Positions 36,593 to 46,055 of a DNA stretch of 64,000 nt are shown piece by piece (position 1 is the stretch's first letter; each line of letters begins with the position of its first letter). Both the position numbers and the translations under genes were made by a program. Below the pieces are notes generated by a model. The model searched no databases and was not told the DNA's origin. It saw nothing but the letters and a program-made list of their open reading frames with translations. This DNA comes from Streptococcus australis (lineage in GTDB: Bacteria; Bacillota; Bacilli; Lactobacillales; Streptococcaceae): NCBI RefSeq assembly GCF_003943615.1, contig NZ_RJPZ01000002.1, forward strand, positions 62,001 through 126,000, in the 5' to 3' direction.

Positions 36593-36740
36593 GGATAGTC
36601 AACTTATCTAACTCATGGAAGCAAATCTTGGGGGATATCCTATATCCAAAAGTTAATGGATAGAAAGGATTGTTGATGAGGATACTATTTGTGGTGGTTT
36701 GACCAATCACTACTAGCTCAGGTTAAACAAAATATAAAAA

Positions 36741-36910
36741 GGCGGTGGGACAGAAATCGATAGATAAAGTCTCGATTTCTTAGTCCCAGCCCCGCAAGGA
36801 TGATTAGGAGCTTTTTGAAGTCTAAAAGACGAACAAAAAGTTCAATCAGCTACCGCGTCAAAGTTTGATTACTAATAAAAACTGAGGTCGGGATCTTTTG
36901 TCCCAACCTC
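36741..36910 (+). repeat. Diverged three-hairpin repeat, copy G (second subfamily)
   Basis: It shares the termini GGTGGGACAGAAATCGA and TTTTGTCCCAACCTC with copies A-F but has a different interior. The left hairpin keeps its stem (GGGAC/GTCCC, AAATCGA/TCGATTT) with an unrelated loop; the right hairpin is GAGGTCGGGA/TCCCAACCTC. It sits between the convergent ends of the DUF389 gene and thrS, the same kind of site as A and B. The gap 36593-36951 contains little else. Confidence 0.8.
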
Positions 36911-36951
36911 TTTTTTAGGTAGCTGGAATTTTTATCCCAGGTTTTATCGTT

Positions 36952-38895
36952 TTATTTCTCAACACGAGATTTGTTGGCGATATCAGCTAGGATAGCTGCT
37001 ATAAACTCATCTACTGACACAGTGTTTGTTTCTTTTTGTCCATAGCGACGAACATTGACAGTTCCGTCTTCCATTTCCTTGTCACCAACGATCAATTGGT
37101 AAGGAATCTTGCTTGTTTGTGAAGCACGGATCTTGAACTGCATTTTTTCATTGCGTTCATCCACGTCTGCACGAACCCCACGATCACGAAGTTTCTTCGC
37201 CACTTCCCAAGCGTAATCCACATGTTTTTCGTTCGAAACTGGAATAAGAGTTACTTGGTGTGGTGCCAGCCATGTTGGGAAGGCACCCTTGTAGTTTTCA
37301 ATCAAGATAGCTGTGAAGCGCTCCATAGTTGAGATAACCCCACGGTGAATCATCACTGGACGGTGTTCTTCACCATCAGCTCCGATGTATTTAAGGTCGA
37401 AGCGTTCTGGAAGCAAGAAGTCAAGCTGGATAGTAGAAAGAGTTTCTTCTTTACCAAGGGCAGTCTTCACCTGAATATCCAATTTTGGTCCGTAGAAGGC
37501 TGCTTCCCCTTCTGCTTCAAAGTAGTCCACGCCCATTTCATCAAGAGCAGCACGAAGCATGGTTTGGGCATTTTCCCACATCTCATCGTTATCAAAATAT
37601 TTGTGAGTATCTTGAGGGTCACGAAGAGAGAGGCGGAAGCGGTATTCGTTTAGGTTGAAGTCCCCATATACATCAATAATCAATTGAAGAGCACGCTGGA
37701 ATTCTTCTTGGATTTGTTCTGGAGTCACAAAGAGGTGACCGTCGTTGAGAGACATTTCACGCACCCGTTGAAGACCAGTCAGAGCACCTGATTTCTCATA
37801 GCGGTGCATCATTCCGATTTCAGCGATACGGATTGGCAATTCACGGTATGAGTGAACATGGTGTTTGAAGACTTGAATGTGGTGTGGGCAGTTCATTGGA
37901 CGAAGGACAAATTCTTCACCGTCTCCCATATCCATAGTTGGGAACATATCTTCTTGGTAATGATCCCAGTGACCAGAAGTCTTGTAAAGTTCTACAGAAG
38001 CAAGTGGTGGAGTGTAAACGTGTTGGTAGCCAGAAGCCAACTCCTTGTCGACGATGTAGCGTTCCAATTCACGACGGATAGTAGCACCATTTGGCAACCA
38101 GAATGGCAAACCTTGTCCAACTTCTTGAGAAATCATGAAGAGGTCAAGCTCTTTACCAAGTTTACGGTGGTCACGTTCTTTAGCTTCTTCACGCATTTGA
38201 AGGTAGTTCTTCAAGTCTTTCTTGTCAAACCAAGCTGTACCGTAGATCCGTTGCATCATAGCATTGTCGCTATTTCCACGCCAGTAAGCACCTGCTACAT
38301 TGAGAAGGTGGAAGATTTGGATACGGCCTGTTGATGGGACGTGTGGGCCACGGCAAAGGTCTACGTATTCACCTTGACGGTAGATGGTCAACCCACCTTC
38401 GTCTTCTGAGTGCTCTTCAATCAATTCCAATTTGTATGGGTCGTTCTTGAAGATTTCACGCGCCTCGTCTTTAGTCACTTCTTCACGGATAGATGGGAAG
38501 TTTTCCTTAACGATTTTTTGCATTTCTTCTTCGATACGAGGAAGGTCTTCGTTAGAGATTTGACCAGCTTCATTGTCAGTATCGTAGTAGAAACCATCTT
38601 CGATCGCTGGACCGACACCCAAGTGGATATCTGGGAAGAGGCGACGAGCGGCTTGGGCAAACAAGTGAGCCGCTGAGTGACGCAAGATTGGAAGGGCGTC
38701 TTCGTGATCAGGTGTCACAATTTCGATGCTCCCGTCTTCGGTGATAACACGAGTGGTATCAATCAATTTGCCGTTGAATTTACCAGCAAGAGCTTTTTTA
38801 GCTAGGGAATTGCTGATGGATTGGGCAATGTCAAAAGTAGTCACGCCAGATTCGAATTCACGAACAGCGCCATCTGGGAAAGTAATCTTAATCAT
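36952..38895 (-). CDS. thrS: Threonyl-tRNA synthetase
   Basis: A 647-residue class II synthetase. An N-terminal TGS domain (1-60), the editing domain with [17 protein letters not shown] (zinc-binding HxxxH) and [10 protein letters not shown], the catalytic core with [21 protein letters not shown] and [18 protein letters not shown], and an anticodon-binding C-terminal domain are all present. Expression is controlled by the T-box leader upstream. AAGGAG precedes the ATG. Confidence 0.97.
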   Translation of the reverse strand: MIKITFPDGAVREFESGVTTFDIAQSISNSLAKKALAGKFNGKLIDTTRVITEDGSIEIVTPDHEDALPILRHSAAHLFAQAARRLFPDIHLGVGPAIEDGFYYDTDNEAGQISNEDLPRIEEEMQKIVKENFPSIREEVTKDEAREIFKNDPYKLELIEEHSEDEGGLTIYRQGEYVDLCRGPHVPSTGRIQIFHLLNVAGAYWRGNSDNAMMQRIYGTAWFDKKDLKNYLQMREEAKERDHRKLGKELDLFMISQEVGQGLPFWLPNGATIRRELERYIVDKELASGYQHVYTPPLASVELYKTSGHWDHYQEDMFPTMDMGDGEEFVLRPMNCPHHIQVFKHHVHSYRELPIRIAEIGMMHRYEKSGALTGLQRVREMSLNDGHLFVTPEQIQEEFQRALQLIIDVYGDFNLNEYRFRLSLRDPQDTHKYFDNDEMWENAQTMLRAALDEMGVDYFEAEGEAAFYGPKLDIQVKTALGKEETLSTIQLDFLLPERFDLKYIGADGEEHRPVMIHRGVISTMERFTAILIENYKGAFPTWLAPHQVTLIPVSNEKHVDYAWEVAKKLRDRGVRADVDERNEKMQFKIRASQTSKIPYQLIVGDKEMEDGTVNVRRYGQKETNTVSVDEFIAAILADIANKSRVEK

Positions 38896-38964
38896 AATCT
38901 TCTCCTTATAAATTTTTAAATATCTTAGTTATAGTGAAACTCTTTTTGATTTCTTCATCAAAAA

Positions 38965-39177
38965 AACAAAAAAGCGACATCCTAAAAAGGACGTCGCAAC
39001 GTGGTTCCACCTTCATTTATGTTCCTCAAAAAAGAGGAACACCTCTGATTGGCTCTAACGTGGCCACCGTTTTATGTTTGCATAAAAAGTTCACCGAGTA
39101 GTCCCAAACCTATCCTCTACGCGATTTCCAGCCCCACGCGCTCTCTTTCAGATTTCCTAGATTTGATATGTCTCTGA
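38965..39177 (-). promoter_or_regulatory. T-box riboswitch leader of thrS
   Basis: The reverse strand has the T-box core AAGGTGGAACCACG followed by the terminator GCGACGTCCT-TTTT-AGGATGTCGC and a T run. Upstream is a stem I region with AGAGAGC-like and GGTTTGGGACTACTCGG sequences; ACU there is a plausible threonine specifier, not proven. Uncharged tRNA(Thr) would stabilise the antiterminator. Confidence 0.93.
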
Positions 39178-39182
39178 CTAGT

Positions 39183-39210
39183 ATTATAGCACGATTGAAA
39201 TATTTTGCAA
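39183..39210 (-). promoter_or_regulatory. thrS promoter
   Basis: TTGCAA (39210-39205), 16-bp spacer, TATAAT (39188-39183), reverse strand. Confidence 0.75.
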
Positions 39211-39211
39211 G

Positions 39212-39259
39212 AGGAAAAAGCCTCTCATCCGTAAGAGGTCCTTCTTTTGATCCTCTTAC
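39212..39259 (-). terminator. Terminator of the glycosyltransferase operon
   Basis: On the reverse strand, CCTCT-TACGGATG-AGAGG followed by CTTTTTCC; an alternative larger stem GTAAGAGG/CCTCTTAC overlaps it. It abuts the thrS -35. Confidence 0.6.
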
Positions 39260-39273
39260 TGATTTGATTTACT

Positions 39274-40596
39274 CTAATCCAATAACTTGGTAATATTGCG
39301 AATCTTTTTCACCTGTTTAAAGGAACCCTTCATGATTCTCACAGACCCATTCACAGGCATAGCGATGACCTTTTGTGGAATTTTCACAATGGACTTGGTC
39401 ACCCGTTTGGTACGGCTTTCCTCAGGATGACGTTCATTATAAAAATCTTTCGAAATAATGGCATCCAGATAGAACTCATAGACCCTGCGACCAAAGTTTG
39501 TCGAAGAAATTTCATAAAGCTTTTCCTCCCACTTAGCCTCATCCTTTTCTGGTGTGGCTAAGGTCGCTTCTAAAATAGCTGCTGCCAAATCTTCTTCCTG
39601 GTCATACAAGATTCCGAACATCCGATCATTGATCACATTATCTAAGTAAGGATTACTTTGAGCAATTAGGGGTGTCCCACTAGCGATACTCTCCAAATAG
39701 GTCAAGCCTTGCGTCTCACTAGTCGAAGCTGAAATGAAGAAATCTGCCGCCTTATAGTAAAGAGCTGTTTCATTTGGTGGAATCATCCCTGTGAAGACGA
39801 CCGCATCTGATACACCAAGCTTGGTCGCTTGTTTTTTTAAATCATCCAGATAAGGCCCATCTCCAGCCACAATCAATTTAATATGCGCATTTTCTTCTAA
39901 CACTTTAGGCAAGGCCGCAATAACGGCTTGGATATTTTTCTCGTAAGAAACCCGTGACAAGCTCAAGAGCATGATTTCACCCTCTTGAATCCCTAATTTT
40001 TCACGAAGGGCTTGCGTTTCCACTTGTGTGATTTCAGGTCGTTCAAACTTCGCCAGCTCAATTCCTGTCGGAATAATCCGTTTTTCAGCCTTGACCTTAT
40101 AGTTCAGCAAGAGGTCATAGACAATCTCACTCGGGCAGATGACCCCATCCAAGTCATTCATATAACCACGAACAATGTATTTGACCATACTTGGTCGGAT
40201 AACCATCCCCTTGGCAATATAACGCACATAATCTTCATACTGGGTATGATAGGTATGAATCACTGGAATCCGAAGCTCCTTTGCAATCCAAACCCCGAGT
40301 AGTCCTAAAGAAAACTCCGTCTGTGTATGGATCATATCCAGTTTGTATTGTTTGGCAATGGCCAAAGCCTTGGTAAAGCCGCGATAAGCAATCCGCCGAT
40401 CCTTAAAAGCAAAGAAAGGGATACTTGGAATGCGGATAATTTGCCAGTCCTCATAGCGGTTGACATCCTTATCCGTCGTCGTAAAGATAAAAACAGTATG
40501 TCCCAACTTCTCCAATTCTGTTTTAAGGGTTCGAATACTGGTCGCAACCCCCGATACCTGCGGAAAATAAGTATCTGTAAATAATCCAATACGCAT
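39274..40596 (-). CDS. Glycosyltransferase family 4, glucosyl-diacylglycerol synthase type
   Basis: A 440-residue GT4 enzyme: MRIGLFTDTYFPQVSGVATSIRTL, then VIHTYHTQYEDYVRY, the acceptor-domain VSYEKNIQAV and the nucleotide-sugar EX7E region SETQGLTYLESIASG. It matches the partner of CpoA in pneumococcus (Spr0982-type), which makes monoglucosyl-diacylglycerol for the lipoteichoic acid anchor. A basic C-terminal helix fits membrane binding. It starts 1 bp after the cpoA-like stop. Confidence 0.85.
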   Translation of the reverse strand: MRIGLFTDTYFPQVSGVATSIRTLKTELEKLGHTVFIFTTTDKDVNRYEDWQIIRIPSIPFFAFKDRRIAYRGFTKALAIAKQYKLDMIHTQTEFSLGLLGVWIAKELRIPVIHTYHTQYEDYVRYIAKGMVIRPSMVKYIVRGYMNDLDGVICPSEIVYDLLLNYKVKAEKRIIPTGIELAKFERPEITQVETQALREKLGIQEGEIMLLSLSRVSYEKNIQAVIAALPKVLEENAHIKLIVAGDGPYLDDLKKQATKLGVSDAVVFTGMIPPNETALYYKAADFFISASTSETQGLTYLESIASGTPLIAQSNPYLDNVINDRMFGILYDQEEDLAAAILEATLATPEKDEAKWEEKLYEISSTNFGRRVYEFYLDAIISKDFYNERHPEESRTKRVTKSIVKIPQKVIAMPVNGSVRIMKGSFKQVKKIRNITKLLD

Positions 40597-40597
40597 A

Positions 40598-41596
40598 TTA
40601 CATCTCCAATACTTGCTGATAGGCTTTCACTAGTTGATCCGCTACCAAATCAATTGAGCGACTTTGAGCGACTCGATCCCCTGCATCGCGCTTGTCCACT
40701 TGACCAGACAAGACTTTTTCAAGAGAGTCCACAAACTCATCCACTGAATGACACAATTCTGCCGACTCTTGGTCCACCCAACCATGATAAACTGGAATAT
40801 CCCGGAGGACGACATGCTGGTGACCCGCTAAGGCCTCTAGGACAACAATCCCTTCCGTTTCCTCATAAGATGGGAAGAAGAAGGCATCCGCACCTGTCAT
40901 GGCCCCTTGGAATACAGCTCCCTTAAAATAGCCAGGGAATTCAACATTGCTCGGATGATCTTTCTCGACCAGACGACGAATAGCCCGAGGGATTAACCAT
41001 TTATTAATCGATCCCAACCAAATAAAGCGGACATCTGGCATCCGACGAGCCACTTCTACAAAGTCTTCAATCCCTTTTCGTCTAAAGTAGAGACCCGCAC
41101 ATAAAACGACCTTCTCTCCTTCTTGGATATTAAAGTGCTTCCGAAAAACCTCTTCTTTTTTGGGATCTTTTTTATATTTAGACAAATCAATCCCATTAGA
41201 AACAGCGACAATTGGAGTCTTGACCCCGTAGGACTGAATCAGTTGTTTCGAATACTCTGAAGGGGTAATAATAAAATCGGCTTTTTTATACATATGAGCC
41301 AAATATTTGCCAAATAAAGGAGCAAACAAATTGGACCCAATAAATGAATTTTGGAAATCTTCCCGTGTGGAATGTCCATGCATAATGACCTTTTTCCCTC
41401 GACGTTTGGCAGCATGCAATAGCAACAAACTCCGAGGACCATAGGTATTAATATGAACGACATCGTAGTCTCCTAAAATATCTGTGGTGTAGGGGATTCC
41501 AGCCAAATCCAAGGCATGCATCTGGTGTTGGAGAGCTCGACCAATCCCCGATTTTTGTAAAACGGATTTTCCTTCTAAATACAGTAATACTTTCAT
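40598..41596 (-). CDS. cpoA: CpoA-like glycolipid glycosyltransferase
   Basis: A 332-residue GT4 enzyme beginning MKVLLYLEGKSVLQKSGIGRAL. Conserved parts include VHINTYGPRSLLLLHAAKRRGKKV, MHGHSTREDFQNSFIGSN, ITPSEYSKQLI and the EX7E motif YEETEGIVVLEAL. In S. pneumoniae CpoA adds galactose to glucosyl-diacylglycerol and mutants change beta-lactam tolerance. I use ATG 41596, not the upstream TTG at 41632, because the promoter -10 ends seven bases before this ATG; the mRNA is probably leaderless. First gene of a two-gene operon. Confidence 0.85.
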   Translation of the reverse strand: MKVLLYLEGKSVLQKSGIGRALQHQMHALDLAGIPYTTDILGDYDVVHINTYGPRSLLLLHAAKRRGKKVIMHGHSTREDFQNSFIGSNLFAPLFGKYLAHMYKKADFIITPSEYSKQLIQSYGVKTPIVAVSNGIDLSKYKKDPKKEEVFRKHFNIQEGEKVVLCAGLYFRRKGIEDFVEVARRMPDVRFIWLGSINKWLIPRAIRRLVEKDHPSNVEFPGYFKGAVFQGAMTGADAFFFPSYEETEGIVVLEALAGHQHVVLRDIPVYHGWVDQESAELCHSVDEFVDSLEKVLSGQVDKRDAGDRVAQSRSIDLVADQLVKAYQQVLEM

Positions 41597-41603
41597 ACCC
41601 TCT

Positions 41604-41632
41604 ATTATACCTAATTTAGCAGACCCCTTCAA
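41604..41632 (-). promoter_or_regulatory. cpoA operon promoter positioned for a leaderless mRNA
   Basis: TTGAAG (41632-41627), 17-bp spacer, TATAAT (41609-41604), then AGAGGGT and ATG. The expected start is the last T or the A of ATG. Confidence 0.75.
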
Positions 41633-41661
41633 GTTTTACCGGAGATTCATGCAGAGACAAG

Positions 41662-41690
41662 AAAAAGGAAGCCTTGGCTTCCTTTGATTT
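41662..41690. terminator. ccpA terminator
   Basis: AAAGGAAGCC-AA-GGCTTCCTTT on the reverse strand then TT-rich sequence; 10-bp stem. Confidence 0.88.
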
Positions 41691-42695
41691 TTACTTCTTC
41701 GTAGTTCCACGATGATTGATGGTATGGGCAAGAAGAACTTCTCTTTCTTCCAATTCTTCCTTATGCATAATTTTTGTCAGCATCCGCATACTGATAGCCC
41801 CCAAATCATAAAGTGGTTGGCCAACAGTCGAAAGATTTGGACGAGTGTAGCGTGTAATTTGTGAATCATCACTGGTAATCAACTCAAAATCTTCCGGTAC
41901 GTTCACACCTTGATCAGCTAGACCATTAAGCAAACCTGCTGCCAATTCATCCCCAGTTACAAAGGCTGCTGTTGCTTTAGATGCAATGATGCGTTCAGCC
42001 AAGTTATAGCCTTCTTCATAGCGGTACTTAGACTCAAAGACCAAGCCTTCACTGTAAGACAATTTTTTTGCTTTCAAAGCATCTTTGTAGCCAGCCAAGC
42101 GAATCTTACCGTTGATATCATCTACTAATGGTCCACTTACAAAAGCAATCTTTTTATTTCGTTTAGCCAATAGTGTAACCGCGTCTACTGTCGCTTGCTT
42201 GTAATCGATATTGACACTTGGCAATTGATGTTCGACATCAACTGTCCCAGCAAGGACCACCGGTGTCCGAGAACGAGAGAATTCTGAACGAATCTTTTCT
42301 GTCAAGTGATAACCCATGAAGATAATCCCATCGACCTGTTTTGAGAAAAGAGTATTGACAACAGAAACTTCTTTATCATCGTCTTCATCGCTGTTGGCAA
42401 GGACGATGTTGTACTTGTACATTTCAGCAATGTCATCGATCCCCTTTGCCAGAGTAGAGAAATAACTATTGGTAATATTTGGAATCACAACACCTACCGT
42501 TGTGGTTTTCTTACTCGCAAGTCCACGAGCTACTGCATTCGGACGATAGTCCAAACGTTCAATGACTTCCAATACTTTTTTACGAGTATTTTCCTTAACG
42601 TTCTTATTTCCGTTCACGACACGGCTAACAGTCGCCATTGAGACACCCGCCTCTCGGGCAACGTCGTAAATGGTTACAGTATCGTCTGTATTCAT
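41691..42695 (-). CDS. ccpA: Catabolite control protein A
   Basis: A 334-residue LacI/GalR regulator. The N-terminal helix-turn-helix is TIYDVAREAGVSMATVSRVVNG with hinge helix PNAVARGLA, followed by the periplasmic-binding-protein-like core. It binds P-Ser-HPr (made by HprK at 14.7 kb) and cre sites. AAAGGA precedes the ATG. It is divergent from pepQ, the usual Firmicute arrangement, and has a cre overlapping its own -35. Confidence 0.97.
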   Translation of the reverse strand: MNTDDTVTIYDVAREAGVSMATVSRVVNGNKNVKENTRKKVLEVIERLDYRPNAVARGLASKKTTTVGVVIPNITNSYFSTLAKGIDDIAEMYKYNIVLANSDEDDDKEVSVVNTLFSKQVDGIIFMGYHLTEKIRSEFSRSRTPVVLAGTVDVEHQLPSVNIDYKQATVDAVTLLAKRNKKIAFVSGPLVDDINGKIRLAGYKDALKAKKLSYSEGLVFESKYRYEEGYNLAERIIASKATAAFVTGDELAAGLLNGLADQGVNVPEDFELITSDDSQITRYTRPNLSTVGQPLYDLGAISMRMLTKIMHKEELEEREVLLAHTINHRGTTKK

Positions 42696-42746
42696 ATTAC
42701 TTCCTTTCTTTATTGAAAATTTCGTTTTCAGTCTTCTATAACAACT

Positions 42747-42775
42747 ATTTTATCACTTATTGTAAACACTTTCAA
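42747..42775 (-). promoter_or_regulatory. ccpA promoter with overlapping cre (autoregulation)
   Basis: Reverse strand: TTGAAA (42775-42770), 17 bp, TAAAAT with extended TGn (42752-42747). A cre-like site, TGTAAACACTTTCA on the forward strand (42761-42774), matches 13 of 14 consensus positions and covers the -35. It is also about 80 bp upstream of pepQ. Confidence 0.8.
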
Positions 42776-42855
42776 GCATTTTAACATCTTTTTGCAAACT
42801 CTTGATTTTTTAGGGAAAATCTGACAAAATATTATCAATAGAAAGAAGGTAGCTT

Positions 42856-43938
42856 ATGTTTAAATTAGATCAAATTGTAGCATTTCTTGAAACCGAAAAA
42901 ACGGATGTTGCTGTTGTATCCGATCCTGTCACCATCAATTACCTAACTGGATTTTACAGTGATCCTCACGAGCGTCAGCTCTTCTTGTTCGTTTATCCAG
43001 ACCATGAACCACTTCTTTTTGTCCCTGCTCTTGAGGTAGAACGGGCGACTGCAGTTGTGGATTTCCAAGTGGTAGGGTACGTGGATTCTGAAAATCCTTG
43101 GGAAAAAATCAAAGGGGCTAGCGCTAATCCAGAAGCCAAAAAGGTCGCTTTGGAGTTTGATAATTTGATTTTGACCAAGTACCATGGACTTCGTTCAGTC
43201 TTTGAACAAGCAACATTTACCAATCTCAGCCCTCGGATCAACCGCATGCGCTTGATTAAATCTGCTGATGAGATCCAAAAGATGTTAGTCGCTGGTCAAT
43301 ATGCGGATAAGGCTGTCAATATGGGATTTGACGCCATCTCTCTAGATAAAACCGAGACTGATATCGTGGCAGAAATCGACTTTGGCATCAAACGCTTGGG
43401 CTATGAAATGAGCTTTGAAACTATGGTCTTGACTGGTAACAATGCAGCTAACCCTCATGGCATCCCAGGAAGCAACAAAATTGAAAAAGATGCTCTTCTT
43501 CTCTTCGACTTGGGCTGTATGGTGAATGGCTATGCTTCAGATATGACGCGAACCGTTGCGGTTGGAAAACCAGATGACTTCAAAAAAGAAATCTACCATC
43601 TAACCTTAGAAGCTCAACAGGCTGCCCTAGATATGATCAAACCAGGTGTGACCGCGCATGAAGTAGACCGTGCTGCCCGCAGCGTCATTGAAAAAGCAGG
43701 TTACGGCGAATACTTCAACCACCGCCTCGGACACGGTATCGGAATGGATGTGCATGAATTCCCTTCTATCATGGAAGGAAATGACATGGTCATCGAAGAA
43801 GGCATGTGCTTCTCAGTCGAACCAGGCATCTACATCCCTGGAAAAGTCGGAGTTCGGATTGAAGACTGTGGCTATGTCACAAAAGATGGCTTTGGCCTCT
43901 TTACCGAAACCAGCAAAGACTTGCTCTATTTTGATTAA
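42856..43938 (+). CDS. pepQ: Xaa-Pro dipeptidase PepQ
   Basis: A 360-residue M24B metallopeptidase that splits X-Pro dipeptides in the cytoplasm. The creatinase-like N-terminal domain spans 1-125. The catalytic pita-bread fold has metal ligands in FDLGCMVNGYASDMTRT, HRLGHGIGMDVHE, EEGMCFSVEPGIYIPG and GVRIEDCG. Divergent from ccpA. Confidence 0.95.
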   Translation: MFKLDQIVAFLETEKTDVAVVSDPVTINYLTGFYSDPHERQLFLFVYPDHEPLLFVPALEVERATAVVDFQVVGYVDSENPWEKIKGASANPEAKKVALEFDNLILTKYHGLRSVFEQATFTNLSPRINRMRLIKSADEIQKMLVAGQYADKAVNMGFDAISLDKTETDIVAEIDFGIKRLGYEMSFETMVLTGNNAANPHGIPGSNKIEKDALLLFDLGCMVNGYASDMTRTVAVGKPDDFKKEIYHLTLEAQQAALDMIKPGVTAHEVDRAARSVIEKAGYGEYFNHRLGHGIGMDVHEFPSIMEGNDMVIEEGMCFSVEPGIYIPGKVGVRIEDCGYVTKDGFGLFTETSKDLLYFD

Positions 43939-43962
43939 GTTAGAAACTAAGGAGATTGTTGT

Positions 43963-44301
43963 ATGATTGTTTGGCGTGGCAAAGGCTTGCTCGTTCCCCT
44001 TGCTCTTATGATTGGAGGAGCTTTGGCGAATATGATTTATTCCTTCCTGCATCTTAATGTAAATAAGAGTACAGATAGTATCATCTTAGGATCTATGTTG
44101 GGGATTCTTGCTGCAGCAGTCAATTATTTGCTAACAAAGAAATTTGTTTCCGATCAAGTGCGGTATATGATTGATGAGGAAACCGGGCAACGCATTGCTT
44201 TCCGCGATCGTTCTTCCTTCATGTTCATTCCCAACCGTTATTGGACTTGGATTTTTGCAATGGGATTTATTCTAGTCAGCTTCGTAGCCCTAGTGAAGTA
44301 A
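43963..44301 (+). CDS. Small membrane protein of unknown function
   Basis: A 112-residue protein with hydrophobic helices at about 7-27, 38-58 and 90-110. Between them is a polar segment QVRYMIDEETGQRIAFRDRSSFMFIPNRYW. AAGGAG precedes the ATG by about ten bases. It lies 24 bp after pepQ and probably shares its transcript, ending at the hairpin at 44339. No family I can name. Confidence 0.75.
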   Translation: MIVWRGKGLLVPLALMIGGALANMIYSFLHLNVNKSTDSIILGSMLGILAAAVNYLLTKKFVSDQVRYMIDEETGQRIAFRDRSSFMFIPNRYWTWIFAMGFILVSFVALVK

Positions 44302-44338
44302 AGCTAGAAGGAGTGTTGCTATTTTACTCAATGAACAC

Positions 44339-44374
44339 AAAAAGCCTTTCAGTCTATACTGAAAGGCTTTTTTA
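44339..44374. terminator. Bidirectional terminator between pepQ transcript and the Rrf2 gene
   Basis: AAAAGCCTTTCAGT-CTAT-ACTGAAAGGCTTTT, a 14-bp perfect stem with A and T tracts. Confidence 0.92.
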
Positions 44375-44398
44375 CATCAAGTTTCTTACAGACTCAAA

Positions 44399-44848
44399 TC
44401 AAGAAACGGTTGCTAGCTTCATTTGTTTCTTGGTTTGCTCCACCACTTCTTTGAGGCTGGTCTGAGCCATTTCCTTTTCCATGGCTAGCTGAATCTCTTC
44501 CAGCTTCCCATCTAGAACGCCATGGATGCTATTTCCAATCGGACAAGCTGGATTTGGATGCTCGTGGAAACCAAATAATTGACCAGTCTTCCCAAGGCAT
44601 TCAACAGCCTGGTAGATATCTAACAAACTAATGGCTTCCAATTCTTTGGCCATCTCGGCCCCACCTGTTCCACGCGCTACATGGATCAAGCCTGCCTTTT
44701 TTAATTGAGACAAGGTTTTCCGAATAATGACCGGGTTCACCCCAACACTGCCAGCAATCATATCACTGGTCACCTTGGTACAATCTCCTTTTAAAGCAAT
44801 CATGACTAATACATGGGTTCCAATGGTAAAACGACTTGAAATTTGCAT
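44399..44848 (-). CDS. Rrf2 family transcriptional regulator (YwnA/SaiR-like)
   Basis: A 149-residue Rrf2 protein. The winged helix spans residues 1-68 (SRFTIGTHVLVMIAL, VNPVIIRKTLSQLKKAGLI, ARGTGGAEMAK). Cysteines at 23, 84 and 102 include the CPIG segment; no CX5CX6-7C iron-sulfur set is present, so a thiol or small-molecule sensor is more likely. AGAGGAG sets the start. Its promoter carries the dyad TTGTAAT-N7-GTTACAC, almost identical to the dyad in the gor promoter, so autoregulation plus control of gor is a strong inference. Confidence 0.88.
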   Translation of the reverse strand: MQISSRFTIGTHVLVMIALKGDCTKVTSDMIAGSVGVNPVIIRKTLSQLKKAGLIHVARGTGGAEMAKELEAISLLDIYQAVECLGKTGQLFGFHEHPNPACPIGNSIHGVLDGKLEEIQLAMEKEMAQTSLKEVVEQTKKQMKLATVS

Positions 44849-44955
44849 GGATACTCCTCTCTTCCATCTAGATAGGGATGTCTTAAACTGGATCTAAAAC
44901 CATCAGTAACTAGATACATTTACTCTTCCGATGTTAAAGTTCTTTCTTTTAGTCT

Positions 44956-44992
44956 ATTATACCCTTATTTGTTGTAATGTCAACTGTTACAC
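44956..44992 (-). promoter_or_regulatory. Rrf2 gene promoter with 21-bp dyad operator
   Basis: Reverse strand: consensus TTGACA (44983-44978), 16 bp, consensus TATAAT (44961-44956). The dyad TTGTAAT-N7-GTTACAC (44972-44992) covers the -35 and reaches the stop codon of the upstream phosphoesterase gene. Confidence 0.8.
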
Positions 44993-45834
44993 TAGTTGAA
45001 AAAATCTCTCAACCATGCATCTACTTCTATATTGTGTCCCTCTCGCTGGGCTATTTCATGTAGAAGCTCATGATTATGGGTATGGTGGATCCCATTGACT
45101 AAACTTTCATAGTAAACTTGGAAGTAAGGGAGTTTCAAATCCTTAGCGAGTTGGAGTTCTTTCTCAATGTCATAGGACACCCGCCGAAAGTCAACATCTT
45201 TCAAACCCGATTCATCAAACTCTAGAATAGCATACATGGCCCGGAGATCCTTTCGAAGATTGGCTTGCAAAAAGAAGGGTTGGCCGATGGAACCCGGATT
45301 CAAGATGAGCTCTCCTCCACTCCCATATCGGAAAAATTGTTGGTGGATATGACCATAGACTGCTATATCACAAGGAGGATTGGTTACAAGGCGATCAAAA
45401 TCTTTCTGGTCTCCTATATGGATCAATTCTCGTCCCCAGTTTTTGTCTGGCAGATGATGAGTGATACCCACTATTAAGCCGGAAACTTCCCGATGCACTT
45501 GCATTGGTAGACTTTGCATGGCCTCTATCTCTTCTGGACGAATTTCTTCTAAGATATATTGACAATGGCGCATCAAATAACGGTGACTAGCCCTTGATGG
45601 ATCCAGCATCCCCTTCATCGCTCGCCACAAGCTATCTTCCCAATTTCCTAGAATCTGTACGGTAATGGGCAACTCTTCAAGAAGGTTCAAGAGATGGCGT
45701 CTACCAGTCCCCGGCATAAGGATATCACCTAATAACCAGTATTCTTCTACACCTGCACGCTTGGCATCTTCAAGCACAGATTCTAAAGCAGTTGTATTCC
45801 CATGTATATCCGAAAGCAAAGCAATTTTTATCAT
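44992..45834 (-). CDS. Metallophosphoesterase family protein
   Basis: A 280-residue calcineurin-like phosphoesterase. Metal ligands lie in SDIHGN (8-13), LLGDILMPG, LGNWED, THHLPD and YGHIHQ. The replacement of GNHD by GNWED is slightly unusual but occurs in YfcE/diadenosine-type members. Substrate unknown. It is upstream of the Rrf2 gene on the same strand; the regulator's own promoter starts right at this stop codon. Confidence 0.85.
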   Translation of the reverse strand: MIKIALLSDIHGNTTALESVLEDAKRAGVEEYWLLGDILMPGTGRRHLLNLLEELPITVQILGNWEDSLWRAMKGMLDPSRASHRYLMRHCQYILEEIRPEEIEAMQSLPMQVHREVSGLIVGITHHLPDKNWGRELIHIGDQKDFDRLVTNPPCDIAVYGHIHQQFFRYGSGGELILNPGSIGQPFFLQANLRKDLRAMYAILEFDESGLKDVDFRRVSYDIEKELQLAKDLKLPYFQVYYESLVNGIHHTHNHELLHEIAQREGHNIEVDAWLRDFFN

Positions 45835-45873
45835 GTCTCTTCTCCTTTTCTCATTATACCAAAGCTTTAAAAA

Positions 45874-46048
45874 GAGGCTGAGACAAAAGTCCTAGCCTCT
45901 CAATTGTCTTTGGATTGTCGAGCAAGACACAGTGGTTGAGTGGGCTCTACTGCGCTGATTTCATCAGCTTTTATAGCCCTACTCAACTGTGCGGAGGTGG
46001 GACGACGAAATCGAATTCTAACGAATGACCGATTTCTGTCCCACTCTC
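45874..46048 (-). repeat. Three-hairpin intergenic repeat, copy F
   Basis: Same orientation as B-D: starts GAGGCTGAGAC-AAAA-GTCCTAGCCTC and ends with the complement of GAGAGTGGGACAGAAATC. It lies just 3' of the FtsX-type permease gene and 5' of the phosphoesterase gene. Confidence 0.9.
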
Positions 46049-46055
46049 TTATTTT

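Noticed and set aside
42811-42836. CodY box upstream of pepQ
   Set aside because: Best match to AATTTTCWGAAAATT is poor; the adjacent cre is far better supported.
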